DNA of 64,000 nt from Silvanigrella paludirubra (GTDB taxonomy: Bacteria; Bdellovibrionota_B; Oligoflexia; Silvanigrellales; Silvanigrellaceae), in the NCBI RefSeq assembly GCF_009208775.1, contig NZ_WFLM01000005.1, positions 420,059-484,058 on the forward strand, read 5' to 3'. This document shows positions 8,390 through 18,021 of the stretch, in pieces. Under the pieces are notes generated by a model. It saw only the letters and a program-made list of their open reading frames with translations, was not told the origin of the DNA and searched no databases. The position numbers and the translations under genes are program-made. Numbering within the stretch: the stretch's first letter is position 1; each line of letters begins with the position of its first letter.

Positions 8390-9895
8390 TTATTCCTCAG
8401 ATTCATCATCGAAAAATTCGATTTCAGCTCCATCTAAAGCCTTCATATCTTCAAATTCCATAGAACGAATATCATCATCATAGTTTCTATCTTTTTGAAA
8501 ACGAGCTGCTTTTGTCGTTTTAACTCTTTCACCTTTGTCATCTATTGGTGAACGCGTTCTTTCACGGAAAATAATAGAGATTGGAATATCTTTATAGCCA
8601 AATGCCTCACGGAAAGCATTTTCAACAAATCTTTTATAGCTAAAATGAAGATCTTGAGGATGTGAACAAAATATAATAAATCGAGGAGGCAAAGTACCAA
8701 CCTGAGTTGCATAGAAAAATTTAATTCTTTTAGACTTATTTTTAACCATTGGAGGAGTATGTTTTAACAATACTTCTTTCAATATATTGTTTACTTGTGA
8801 AGTTGAATTTCTTCGGCTACTTTGATCATATAAATCTATGCACATAGGTATTAGTTTACTAACTCTTAAATTTTCAAGTGCACTCACAAAAACAACAGGA
8901 GCATATCTTAAATATCTAAGATCAAGATGAAGTTTTTCAGTAAATTCATTTACAGTATTAGATGTTTTGTCTTTAATTAAGTCCCATTTATTTACAACAA
9001 TTAATATTGGTTTTCTTAATTCAAATGCATAGCCCGCTACTCGAGCATCTCCATCCGTAGCCCCATCTTCGGCATTGATAACAAGAATGGAAACATCGGC
9101 ATCTTCAAGACAGGCAACACTTCGAAAAGCAGAAAAACGCTCGAGCTTATCTGCCATACGACTTTTTCTACGAATTCCTGCTGTATCAATCACTCTTAAA
9201 TCACGGCCATGATATTTTAGGCCTGCATCAACGGTATCACGTGTAGTCCCTGGGCGTTCATCAACAATAGAACGAACTTCTCCAACCAATCTATTTAGAA
9301 TAGAAGACTTGCCAACGTTTGGGCGTCCAATAATAGATAGTTTTATTGGTGGATTTTCTGGATCATCTCTTTTTTCTTTAGGAGAATTTGCAAAAATTTC
9401 AGTTGCCGCGTCGAGAAGATCAGACATCCCTCTATTATGTTCAGCACTTACCGGAAAAATTCTTTGAACACCTAATTTTCTAAATTCTTCTATAAAAATA
9501 TCATCTTTAGGTAGGTCACATTTGTTTACACAAACAATAAAGTTTTTTTCAGATTTTCTTAAACGGCGGATAAGATCGGAGTCAACGGGGTGAATTCCTT
9601 CTCTTCCATCGACCACAAATATAACTGTTTCAGCCTCTTCAATTGCCATTTCCGCTTGTTCGACAAGTTGAATTTTAATATTATCACGAGAAGTTGGCTC
9701 AAAACCGCCCGTATCACAGATATAAAATGCTTCCCCATTATGTTCAGCGCGTCCAAAAATACGATCGCGAGTAACACCAGGTTCATTATGTACAAGGCTC
9801 TTACGCTCGCGGATAATGCGGTTAAATAACGAGCTTTTTCCTACATTTGGACGTCCGACAAGGGCTACAAGTCGAGTATAAGTTCTTAAAGTCAT
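8390..9895 (-). CDS. der: Ribosome biogenesis GTPase Der (EngA)
   Basis: Double-GTPase needed for 50S subunit assembly. Two [10 protein letters not shown]-loops are present (near residues 15 and 190), each followed by DTGG or DTAG switch II and NKCD or NKWD guanine-specificity motifs, then a C-terminal KH-like domain with [17 protein letters not shown]. It ends in an acidic tail (DDESEE). The 501-residue length fits the family with a slight tail extension. It is divergent from pcnB/cca and upstream of the RsmB-type gene. Confidence 0.95.
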   Translation of the reverse strand: MTLRTYTRLVALVGRPNVGKSSLFNRIIRERKSLVHNEPGVTRDRIFGRAEHNGEAFYICDTGGFEPTSRDNIKIQLVEQAEMAIEEAETVIFVVDGREGIHPVDSDLIRRLRKSEKNFIVCVNKCDLPKDDIFIEEFRKLGVQRIFPVSAEHNRGMSDLLDAATEIFANSPKEKRDDPENPPIKLSIIGRPNVGKSSILNRLVGEVRSIVDERPGTTRDTVDAGLKYHGRDLRVIDTAGIRRKSRMADKLERFSAFRSVACLEDADVSILVINAEDGATDGDARVAGYAFELRKPILIVVNKWDLIKDKTSNTVNEFTEKLHLDLRYLRYAPVVFVSALENLRVSKLIPMCIDLYDQSSRRNSTSQVNNILKEVLLKHTPPMVKNKSKRIKFFYATQVGTLPPRFIIFCSHPQDLHFSYKRFVENAFREAFGYKDIPISIIFRERTRSPIDDKGERVKTTKAARFQKDRNYDDDIRSMEFEDMKALDGAEIEFFDDESEE

Positions 9896-10017
9896 TTTAG
9901 AGTGATCCTGTTTCTGTCTTGTAAAATATGCTAGAAGCTATTCTAGATGCCATGATCCTTTAATTATCATTGAGGCAAATAAAAGGGCAAAAAGAAGAGG
10001 CATCATAGCCAATCCAC

Positions 10018-11409
10018 TTGCATAACGGAAAATTTGTGAAACATAAAGCGCTTTTTAAGAATAAGGAATTTTCTCCCTTTTCAAATGTTAGAAAATCTAA
10101 GCTTTACCTATCCGCAAAACAAATATGCTCTATTCTTCAAAAAAATGGCCATGAATCCTATTTTGTTGGTGGAGCGATAAGAGATCTTTTAATAAAACCC
10201 AATGCAATTCCTAAAGATATTGACTTAACAACATCAGCTACACCTGATGATATTTTTCGTTTGTTTCAAAATACCCAGTTTGTTGGAGAAGCATTTGGAG
10301 TTAGTTTAGTTAAAATAAATGATATGCAGTTTGAGCTTACAACATTTAGAAAAGAAGGAAAATATAAAGACAGAAGAAGACCTGAATCAATTTCTATTGG
10401 AAGTTTTTTAGACGATGCTAATAGAAGAGACTTTACTATGAATTGTCTTTATTTTGATCCAATTAAAAACAAAATATTAGATCCACATCTTGGTTTAAGT
10501 GATATTAAAAATAAAATAATTCGTTGTGTTGGGAATGCTAATGATAGACTATATGAAGATTCTCTAAGAATTTTAAGAATGGCTCGTTTTTCGGCTAACC
10601 TTCATTTTACAATTTCAAATGAAAGCTTAGAAGCTGCCAAAAAACAATCTGATGGTATTTCATTATTAAGCAAAGAAAGAATTTTACTTGAGTTTCAAAA
10701 AGTGAAATTAGGAAGATTTTACTATTTTTTTGAAGCTTTAAACAATATTTTAGAAATCAATAAAATTATATTCACCAATATTAAAATGGAAGAAAATAAC
10801 GATCAAAACTTATTTTATAAAAATCCTTTAACTATTGGAAAAATAAAAATAGAAACTCCATATCCATTTTTTAATTTCTTAAAAGTTTTTTTATTTAGCT
10901 ATAATATTGAACTAAATAATTATCAAAGTATTATGAATGAAATAGAGAATTGGCCTTTGTGCAATGAAGATAAAAAAATATGCCTTCTTTTTTTAAAAAG
11001 TATTACTCTAAAGACTAATTTATCGGAAAATACAGATATTGAAGTTCTTGACTTTATTTTTTTTGAATACCTTTCTCAAATTAATGTAATAACAAATAAT
11101 TTATCCTATGGAGTTTTAATAAATTTATCTATTTTTGTTAAAGACTCTATGCTAAAAGAAACCTTATATAAAATGATAGAATCTAACTCAAAAGAAAACA
11201 ATACAAAAATTAACACTTCTGAAGTTATTAAATATGTAGAAAAAGAAAATTTAGATAAAAAATATATTTCTTCTATTATCAAATATCTTCAATATATAAA
11301 TTTAAAAAAAGGTGTTATTCCAAAAGTACAAAGTGTTATTCAATTTAAAAACCAATTTTTTAAAGAATATTTTAATTCTTTAAATTCTAATATTCTTAAA
11401 CAAAAATGA
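10018..11409 (+). CDS. PcnB/Cca-type polynucleotide adenylyltransferase
   Basis: Class II nucleotidyltransferase of the poly(A) polymerase/CCA-adding family. FVGGAIRDLL and the metal-binding PKDIDLTT form the catalytic core; RRDFTMNCLYFDP and DRLYEDSLRILRMARF are the conserved flexible-loop and template arginine motifs. The C-terminal half is divergent. PcnB and Cca cannot be separated by eye; the PKDIDLTTSATP form leans to PcnB. The start is uncertain: the TTG used here lacks a well-spaced ribosome site (AGAGG lies 17 bases away), and GTG at 10036 preceded by GGA is an alternative. It is followed after 10 bases by a TrmJ-type methyltransferase. Confidence 0.85.
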   Translation: MHNGKFVKHKALFKNKEFSPFSNVRKSKLYLSAKQICSILQKNGHESYFVGGAIRDLLIKPNAIPKDIDLTTSATPDDIFRLFQNTQFVGEAFGVSLVKINDMQFELTTFRKEGKYKDRRRPESISIGSFLDDANRRDFTMNCLYFDPIKNKILDPHLGLSDIKNKIIRCVGNANDRLYEDSLRILRMARFSANLHFTISNESLEAAKKQSDGISLLSKERILLEFQKVKLGRFYYFFEALNNILEINKIIFTNIKMEENNDQNLFYKNPLTIGKIKIETPYPFFNFLKVFLFSYNIELNNYQSIMNEIENWPLCNEDKKICLLFLKSITLKTNLSENTDIEVLDFIFFEYLSQINVITNNLSYGVLINLSIFVKDSMLKETLYKMIESNSKENNTKINTSEVIKYVEKENLDKKYISSIIKYLQYINLKKGVIPKVQSVIQFKNQFFKEYFNSLNSNILKQK

Positions 11410-11419
11410 GATTTCTATT

Positions 11420-12166
11420 TTGATTATAAATAAAACAAATGACTCCAATAATGTTAGTATTGTTTTGGTTTCACCAGAACATCCTAATAATGTTGGAGCA
11501 GCAGCCCGTGCAATGAATAATATGGGTATATCCGATTTACGCCTTGTCAATCCCTGCGAATTTTTAAATAGTGGAGCTGATGGCTCTAAAACATTAGCCG
11601 TTCACTCACATTCTATATTAGAAAATGCAAAAGTATTTACCTCATTAAAAGAGGCTATTTTAGATAAAGAAATTATCATTGGCACAACCAACAGAATTCG
11701 AGGACATCACAAACAATTGAAATCAATTTGGGAGCTTGATTCTTTTTTATTGAATTTAAATTCTCCAAATAAAATTGCTTTCGTTTTTGGTAGAGAAACT
11801 TCTGGCTTGAGTAACCAAGAAATTAATCTATGTAATCATATTATTTCTATCCCAACGTTTGGGCAAAATAATTCATTAAATTTATCTCAAGCTGTCATGA
11901 TAATTTTATATGAATTTTCAAAATTTAATTACAAAAATACAGAATTAAAAACAATCGAAGATCCTATTGCAAATTCAAATCATATTGAAAAATTAAAAGA
12001 TAATTTATTTTTAATTTTAAAAAAAATTGAATATATAAAAAATGGGAATGAAGATAAAAAATGGGGCGTTTTTTCTAAATTAATTTCAGATAAAAAATTA
12101 ACAACAAAAGAAGTAGATATTATTCAAGGCGTTTTAAGCAAAATTAAAAATTTAATCCCAGGGTGA
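11420..12166 (+). CDS. TrmJ-type SpoU RNA 2'-O-methyltransferase
   Basis: SPOUT (trefoil-knot) methyltransferase that modifies the ribose of tRNA position 32 in E. coli TrmJ. Conserved motifs are NNVGAAARAMNNMG (motif 1), VFGRETSGLSNQE (motif 2) and SIPTFGQNNSLNLSQAV (motif 3). The length of 248 residues fits TrmJ. It begins with TTG, with TGAGA about ten bases upstream formed by the end of the preceding gene, suggesting translational coupling. Its last 15 bases overlap the end of the convergent propeller gene. Confidence 0.85.
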   Translation: MIINKTNDSNNVSIVLVSPEHPNNVGAAARAMNNMGISDLRLVNPCEFLNSGADGSKTLAVHSHSILENAKVFTSLKEAILDKEIIIGTTNRIRGHHKQLKSIWELDSFLLNLNSPNKIAFVFGRETSGLSNQEINLCNHIISIPTFGQNNSLNLSQAVMIILYEFSKFNYKNTELKTIEDPIANSNHIEKLKDNLFLILKKIEYIKNGNEDKKWGVFSKLISDKKLTTKEVDIIQGVLSKIKNLIPG

Positions 12167-13288
12167 AGGAGTTAATTCTAATTTTTTTCTAAAAGCATAT
12201 ATTTTATGATCGAAACTACTTACATAAATTGAATCATTTTCTCCAAAAGCTATATTAGAGTAAATAGGCCCCCCTATCTTAAAATTCCAGAGCAATTTTC
12301 CTTCAGTTGAGATTTCATATATACGACCATCAAACGAACCTACAAAAATATTCCCCAATCGACTTATTTTGGGCTTAGAATAAATTGTTCCACCCGCAAT
12401 AAAAGCCCATTTTAGAGATCCATTAGGATAAATTGCATATAATTTATGATCATAAGAACCTATGTATAATACTCCATCAGAACCAACAGTAGGACTTGAA
12501 TAAATCATTTTTTCTGTCTTAAATCTCCACTTTAATGTCCCATTTAAATTTAAAGCATAGACATAATTGTCATAGGAGCCAAAATAAATTGTTCCGTCTT
12601 TTGCAAAAGCAGCAGAAGAATAGACATATCCTTCTGTTTCATATTCCCAATTTTTTATTCCGCTTGGATGAAAAGAATATAATTTGTTATCATTAGATCC
12701 TATATAAATATTTCCATAATTATCAATTGAGGGACTTGCTGAATAAATTTCAGCACCTGTTTTATAATCCCATTTTTTTGTACCATCAGAATTTATTGCA
12801 TAAATTTTTTGATCATTAGAACCAAAATAAATTACACCATTTTTATCTATTGCTGGACTAGAATAAATTTCACCACCAGCTTCAAAATGCCATCTCTTTG
12901 TACCGTTTGGATTTAATGCATATAATTTTTTATCATTTGATCCAAAATAAATAATTCCATTTTTATCTATTAATGGTGATGAATATATTTTTCCATCAGT
13001 TAAATAACTCCAAATTATTTTACCTTCTTTATTAATTGCATATAACTTATTGTCATATGAACCAACATATATTGTTCCAGCCTTTCCTACAGTAATTGAG
13101 GAAAATATTGTAGAACCTGTTACTATATGCCAATTATAGACAAGTTTATATGGATTATTATAGTTTCTGGATCGAGGACTGTCATTATTAATATATAAAT
13201 TAACTGTTGCAGCATTTGTTTCTTTAGATAACAAACAATTTATAATTACAGAGTATAATATAATTTTTCTTAATGAAATATAATTCAT
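12152..13288 (-). CDS. Secreted PQQ-like beta-propeller protein with eight repeats
   Basis: An N-terminal hydrophobic segment ending near NAATVN is a probable signal peptide. The rest is eight tandem units of about 40 residues, each with the pattern Y-GS-D-K-Y-(A)-N-G-W followed by IYSSP, typical of the PQQ/outer-membrane beta-propeller repeat. It therefore probably forms a closed eight-bladed propeller, most likely periplasmic or outer-membrane-facing. It resembles the quinoprotein fold without an attached dehydrogenase, and cofactor-binding residues were not identified. BamB is a relative in fold, but this protein lies away from bamA and lacks an obvious lipobox. AGAGGAGAT precedes the ATG. 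Conserved units mean the DNA is also repetitive. Confidence 0.85.
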   Translation of the reverse strand: MNYISLRKIILYSVIINCLLSKETNAATVNLYINNDSPRSRNYNNPYKLVYNWHIVTGSTIFSSITVGKAGTIYVGSYDNKLYAINKEGKIIWSYLTDGKIYSSPLIDKNGIIYFGSNDKKLYALNPNGTKRWHFEAGGEIYSSPAIDKNGVIYFGSNDQKIYAINSDGTKKWDYKTGAEIYSASPSIDNYGNIYIGSNDNKLYSFHPSGIKNWEYETEGYVYSSAAFAKDGTIYFGSYDNYVYALNLNGTLKWRFKTEKMIYSSPTVGSDGVLYIGSYDHKLYAIYPNGSLKWAFIAGGTIYSKPKISRLGNIFVGSFDGRIYEISTEGKLLWNFKIGGPIYSNIAFGENDSIYVSSFDHKIYAFRKKLELTPSPWD

Positions 13289-13635
13289 ATGATCTCCTCT
13301 ATACAGGTCAAAGTATTTAACTTTGAGAAAGACTTATCATATAAATTTGATAATTTGTAATAAATTTTTGATTATTTTATAATCAAAAAAGTTGCTATTA
13401 AATATATTTAAAATTAAACAAATTTAATTAATTCAAAAAATACTAATTTAAAAAGATGACCAAAATCGAAGTAAATAATAGTTATTATTTAAATTTGTAT
13501 ACAAATAAATTTAACTCATTTTTAGATTAAAAATTAAATTTAAGAATTATTTAAGAAAATTTAAATCTTCTAAGAAATTAATGGTGTTCTATTTTTTTAA
13601 TTCATTTTATTTTATAAAGATATATAATAGAATAT
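13289..13635. other. Gene-free AT-rich spacer
   Basis: About 350 bases upstream of the propeller gene and downstream of the aldehyde dehydrogenase. No reading frame of note; it should hold the propeller gene promoter. No repeat or RNA element recognised. Confidence 0.5.
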
Positions 13636-13666
13636 AAAAATTGAGATAATTTTTAATTATCTCAAT
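13636..13666 (-). terminator. Terminator after the P5C dehydrogenase gene
   Basis: A perfect 12-bp stem (13640-13651 with 13655-13666) with a three-base loop lies eight bases past the stop codon. On the minus strand it is followed by a T-rich stretch starting TTTTTA. Confidence 0.7.
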
Positions 13667-13673
13667 CTATTTG

Positions 13674-15284
13674 TTAATATTGGCTTATTTTATCTAATGC
13701 AGAGGCAGTAGTTGATTTTAAATTTCGTCTTGTAATCGTTCCTTGAGAAATAAAATTTAATAAGTACCACTTGCCGCCAGCTTTGCCATTGGTACCACTC
13801 GCTCCATCACCACCAAAAGGCTGCATATTTACTATTGCTCCCGTTGTTTTTCTATTAACATAAAAATTTCCTGCAAGTTGGCTTAAAACAGGAACCGCTT
13901 GTTCAAGAAAATTTTCATTTTTGCTAATGACACTTCCTGTTAAACGATAATTATGTTGCTGAATAATAGAAACAGCATCTTCAAATTTTTTATATGTCCT
14001 AACTGCAATGACTGGTCCAAAAATTTCTTCACTTAATAATTCATGTTTATCGACATAAACTTCAATTATAGTTGGTGACACATAAAATCCATTGTTTTTT
14101 TCATAGGTACCGCCAGCAATAATTTTGCAATTTTTATCATTTTTTGCGCGATCAATATAAGATGTTATTTTGTTAAACTGGCGTTCATTTATTACAGGAC
14201 CAACATCACATTTTCTTTCAATTGCATTACATACAATAAGTGAATCTGTTTCCTTAAGCAAAGCACTTCTCAATTCAGGCCATATTGTTTCATGAATTAA
14301 AGCAACACTGTTTGCAGAACATTTTTGTCCGCTTCTTCCAAATGCACCCTGAATAATACAACGAGCGGTATCAATAACATCAATATCGGAGTCGGCAACA
14401 AGAAAGTCTTTTCCGCCTGTTTCCGCAACGTAACGTGGAAAATTCGCACGAGGATATTCTGTATTGTATAGATAATTTCCAAATGCTCTTGCCGTTTGAA
14501 AACTTCCTGTAAAATTAACTGCTGTTAATTCAGGATGAGTTAATACTGTGGGGAGACACGGTTTACCATCACCCGTAATCATATTGATTACACCAGGAGG
14601 AAAACCCGCTTCGTCTAAAGCAAGCATTAGCATATAGCCACTCATAACAGCATCGTCAGAAGGTTTCCAAACAACCGTGTTTCCTGTTAATGCCATAACC
14701 AATGGCAAATTATAACCAATTGCTTGTGGAAAATTAAAAGGTGTAACCGCGCATGTAAAACCTTTTAATGGTCTCATTTGAATTTGATTTGTCTCACCCC
14801 ATCCATCTCCAAGTTGTTCAGATAAAATGTCTGCATAAAAATAATTGTTGAATCTTACAAAATCCATAAGCTCAGCCCATTCAACATAAGTCTCATAGGA
14901 ATTATATCCACACTCCACACTGGAAACGGCGCATAGTTCATATTTCCATTTTAATAAAATATTTTCTAAATCACGAAATTTTTGAATTCGTGTTGCTGGA
15001 GATAAGGAGGCCCATTTTTCTTTTGCGTTAAGAGCGGCATCAATAGCCAATTGAGAATGTGTAGCATCAGCTTGTTGATAACTTCCTATGGCTTCTCCAT
15101 TGGAAGGATTTAAATTTTTTACTTTATTTTGAGAAAAAACTTTCTTTCCATTAATTATCATTGGAATATCTAAATTTCTTGGAACTTTTTTTACAGCCTC
15201 AGAATATTTTTGCCATTCTTGATCTGAATCTTTTGGATTGATAATCATTTCATTATTAGGAACTTTTAAAGATAACTTAAACAT
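13674..15284 (-). CDS. L-glutamate gamma-semialdehyde (1-pyrroline-5-carboxylate) dehydrogenase
   Basis: NAD-dependent aldehyde dehydrogenase converting glutamate semialdehyde to glutamate, the second step of proline and ornithine breakdown. The general-base Glu is in AETGGKDF, the nucleophilic Cys in GRSGQKCSA, and EEIFGPV is present near the C-terminus. TPFNFPQAIGYNLP and the segment NTEYPRANFPRYVAETGGKDF-like region are characteristic of the ALDH4 (P5CDH) branch. The single-domain form (536 residues) has no proline dehydrogenase fused or nearby. AGGAGG lies upstream of the ATG. It is monocistronic and ends at a clear hairpin. Confidence 0.85.
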   Translation of the reverse strand: MFKLSLKVPNNEMIINPKDSDQEWQKYSEAVKKVPRNLDIPMIINGKKVFSQNKVKNLNPSNGEAIGSYQQADATHSQLAIDAALNAKEKWASLSPATRIQKFRDLENILLKWKYELCAVSSVECGYNSYETYVEWAELMDFVRFNNYFYADILSEQLGDGWGETNQIQMRPLKGFTCAVTPFNFPQAIGYNLPLVMALTGNTVVWKPSDDAVMSGYMLMLALDEAGFPPGVINMITGDGKPCLPTVLTHPELTAVNFTGSFQTARAFGNYLYNTEYPRANFPRYVAETGGKDFLVADSDIDVIDTARCIIQGAFGRSGQKCSANSVALIHETIWPELRSALLKETDSLIVCNAIERKCDVGPVINERQFNKITSYIDRAKNDKNCKIIAGGTYEKNNGFYVSPTIIEVYVDKHELLSEEIFGPVIAVRTYKKFEDAVSIIQQHNYRLTGSVISKNENFLEQAVPVLSQLAGNFYVNRKTTGAIVNMQPFGGDGASGTNGKAGGKWYLLNFISQGTITRRNLKSTTASALDKISQY

Positions 15285-15441
15285 GAGAACGCCTCCTGAA
15301 GGTCACACTAAGAAATTAGGATACACAAAATATTCATATTACAAGAGAGAGAATTCTACAAGAAAGTTCAAATTTATAGAAATACAATACTAAAATATAT
15401 AAAAATGCATTTGTTATATTAAATTTATATAGTTACTTAAA

Positions 15442-16494
15442 TTATATTTTGGAATACTGCTGACCTGAAACAGTTTGTTCAAGCCATTTTTTTTCATTTG
15501 GAAAATCCCAAACACTAACTAATTCATTTTTTCTATAATCAAAATAACAAGCTTTTACAAAGCCAGGTGTAACAATAACTAATGGATCCTTTGAACCAAC
15601 CGTATGTGAATTCATAATTGTGATTTTAATATTTTTATTAAATTCTTCATATGGATTCCAATAATATATTCCTCCATGTTGAGCTTGAAATCGAGGACTC
15701 AACATTAAATCTTTAAGTAGTGCTTTATTTTCAATACTAGCAGGAGAAACTCCATTAATTCCAGCAAAACAAAATAGGTCATGATCTCCGTATATTTTTT
15801 GCCCTGGTTTTGATTTTAAAAATAGGAAAGGCTCTTCAACATAAACGTGCTTAGAGTATTTACCGCCAGGTTGATATAAAGCATTTTCTTCAATATACTC
15901 ATTTGTGCGTAAGTAAAAAATATTTTCAATTTTATTCATATTACAATAAAAATAATCAACGATTTTTTCAGTCACACTTCTATTTTTAAATACTTTATTT
16001 AATTTTTCTCTTTTTATTTTCCATAATTCTTTTTTAAATTTTTTAAAATCATTCAATGATAAATTATGCCCTGATGGATTATAGTGAACAACAGAACCAA
16101 TATCACGTATTTCAATATTTTCATGTAAAAAAGTATCATCAAATTTACTAGTTTTATTTTTAATTTCCTGAGGTTTTGTTGGGTTTCCTGACTCATTTGC
16201 CATAAAAGCAACAGGAGTTGTTGGGCGTATAGCAATTGAAGTCATATATTTTTTTGCAAGGGCAAAAGCTTCATGAAGCGCAAATATTTCAATCGAAGAT
16301 AAGATATATTCTTGTTCTGCTTGCCTTTGTAACTGAGTTAAATTTCTATTTTGGTTAAAAAGATAATTTTCTAAAAAATCATGATTTATTTTAATATTAT
16401 GGTCATCATTGCCCTGATGAACAAATTCTTTAAAATAATTTCGTCTTAAATTAATATTAGTTTTTAACTTTAACATTTCAAATGGGTTGGTCAT
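15442..16494 (-). CDS. Candidate ExoY/edema-factor-like nucleotidyl cyclase toxin
   Basis: Protein of 350 residues with no Sec signal, like ExoY (378 residues). Residues 80-117 read AKKYMTSIAIRP...NPTKPQEIKNKTSKF and line up, from memory, with the ExoY/edema factor C1a segment FRP...ATKGLNVHGKSS: R90, K107, K112 and K114 fall on the ATP-binding arginine and lysines and the catalytic His/Lys position. GDHDLF (D237, D239) matches the two metal-binding Asp of ADYDLF, and H273 in AQHGG matches the C-terminal active-site His region. All blocks occur in the right order. It would make a cyclic nucleotide in a host or prey cell after activation. It is monocistronic, with AGGTGA before the ATG. The remainder is divergent, so cyclase activity and substrate are inference. 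Confidence 0.65.
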   Translation of the reverse strand: MTNPFEMLKLKTNINLRRNYFKEFVHQGNDDHNIKINHDFLENYLFNQNRNLTQLQRQAEQEYILSSIEIFALHEAFALAKKYMTSIAIRPTTPVAFMANESGNPTKPQEIKNKTSKFDDTFLHENIEIRDIGSVVHYNPSGHNLSLNDFKKFKKELWKIKREKLNKVFKNRSVTEKIVDYFYCNMNKIENIFYLRTNEYIEENALYQPGGKYSKHVYVEEPFLFLKSKPGQKIYGDHDLFCFAGINGVSPASIENKALLKDLMLSPRFQAQHGGIYYWNPYEEFNKNIKITIMNSHTVGSKDPLVIVTPGFVKACYFDYRKNELVSVWDFPNEKKWLEQTVSGQQYSKI

Positions 16495-16597
16495 AAATTC
16501 ACCTAATTTTAAATCCTATCAGTTATATAGGAATTTAAAATTATCTCATTCTTTTTTTAAAGACAAAAAACAAAAAAAAATAATCTAATATTTTTAA

Positions 16598-17830
16598 TTA
16601 AAATTTATTTTCAGAATGAATACGGTGAGCTGAAGGAAAACTTTTTTCTTCTAAAGGCCTTTGCGGGACATAACCGTCTAAAGGAGAGGGCTCTGCCCAG
16701 GGTTCTGTTGTTAATTGCTCTAAAATAACACTGTCACCATCTCTTGCAATCACATGATTTGGCGATAAAGGAATTTTCCCGGTTGGAGTATCAAGAACAT
16801 ATTGAGGATTTGCAAAACCTGTTGTGGAACCTCTTAGTCCTCTCATAATATCCAAACCTTTTTCTAAAGGAATTCGAAGATGTTCAGTTCCATCAACAAT
16901 TTGGGGGTGATAAATATAATAAGGACGTACACGAATTTTTACAAGACCTCTAACAAGATCTCGCATTTTATCGACATCATCATTTACATTTTTTAAAAAT
17001 ACAGATTGATTTCCAACAGGTATTCCTCTTTTTAATAATGTATCAATTGCAGATGCTGCTTCAGGAGTTAATTCTTGGACTGAATTAAAATGGGTATTAA
17101 TCCAGATTGGATGATATTTTGCAAGCATATCAGCAAACTCTTCGGTAATTCTATATGGCAAGGAAACAGGGGTTCGAGTCCCAAATCGAATAATTTCGAC
17201 ATGTGGTATTTCTCTTAATTTTTTTAATAAATTTTCAATACTAGAGTCGTGAGCTATAAAAGGATCGCCTCCCGTAATTAAAACATCTCTAATATTTTTA
17301 TTTGAGGCGATATATTCTAAACCTTTTTCAATAATACGAGGATTAAAATGCAATCCTTCTTCACCATCTCTTCTTTTTCTAAAACAATATCTGCAATAAA
17401 CGGGGCACAACTGGGCAACACACCAAGCAATACGATCTTTATAAACATGAACAACTTCTTTAACAGGAGAGTTATTCACTTCCTTCAAAGGATCTGCTAC
17501 ACCATATTTATCTTTTAACTCTTCCATTCTTGGCATTAATTGAAGCCTAACAGGATCAAGCGAATCATTAAAATCAATTAATGAAATAGAATAAGGACTA
17601 ATTCCAGCATGAAATTGTTTTTTTAATTCTTCAAAGGCTTGTTCTTCATTCTCTGAAATCTTTAAAATAGAAGCAAGATCATTTGCAGATTGAACTTGAA
17701 ATTTCATTTGCCAACGCCAATTAACAAAAGTTTCTTCAGAAACTCCAAACAATTGGGCCCCTACTTTTGTAATACTTTTTTTATTAGTAGCTGTTCTAAA
17801 ATGAAGTTCATTAGGTGCAATGAAAGGCAT
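16598..17830 (-). CDS. KamA-family radical SAM aminomutase
   Basis: Radical SAM, PLP-dependent 2,3-aminomutase family. The iron-sulfur cysteines are in CPVYCRYCFRKRR (C142, C146, C149 from the ATG used here), the SAM motif is ITGGDPF, and the likely PLP lysine is K352 in TPTGKIPLSP. Compared with clostridial lysine 2,3-aminomutase as remembered, the substrate-binding Asp of YIYQCD is replaced here (YIYHPQ, Q310), while the second Asp (VLDTP) remains, so lysine may not be the substrate. The ATG at 17830 is preferred to a TTG at 17869, which has no ribosome site. The length of 410 residues is normal for KamA and longer than EpmB. Confidence 0.8.
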   Translation of the reverse strand: MPFIAPNELHFRTATNKKSITKVGAQLFGVSEETFVNWRWQMKFQVQSANDLASILKISENEEQAFEELKKQFHAGISPYSISLIDFNDSLDPVRLQLMPRMEELKDKYGVADPLKEVNNSPVKEVVHVYKDRIAWCVAQLCPVYCRYCFRKRRDGEEGLHFNPRIIEKGLEYIASNKNIRDVLITGGDPFIAHDSSIENLLKKLREIPHVEIIRFGTRTPVSLPYRITEEFADMLAKYHPIWINTHFNSVQELTPEAASAIDTLLKRGIPVGNQSVFLKNVNDDVDKMRDLVRGLVKIRVRPYYIYHPQIVDGTEHLRIPLEKGLDIMRGLRGSTTGFANPQYVLDTPTGKIPLSPNHVIARDGDSVILEQLTTEPWAEPSPLDGYVPQRPLEEKSFPSAHRIHSENKF

Positions 17831-18021
17831 ACTTATTTTCTTTCTCAAAGATCTTTTAATTAAACCCAATAATTACTTAATTTATCAAGCTAAACGAAAA
17901 ACTCAAATTAAGGGGCTTCTCCTTTTTAACACTTCCATCTTGTACACGATTGCTGAACCTTGTAAACACTTATTGAAGCTCATTGAGAGTCCTTTAAACA
18001 CTTTTTATTGGAATCTAATTC

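Noticed and set aside
12152..13288. Periodic repeats suggesting a CRISPR or tandem DNA array
   Set aside because: Period is about 120 bases, in frame, and encodes regular propeller blades.
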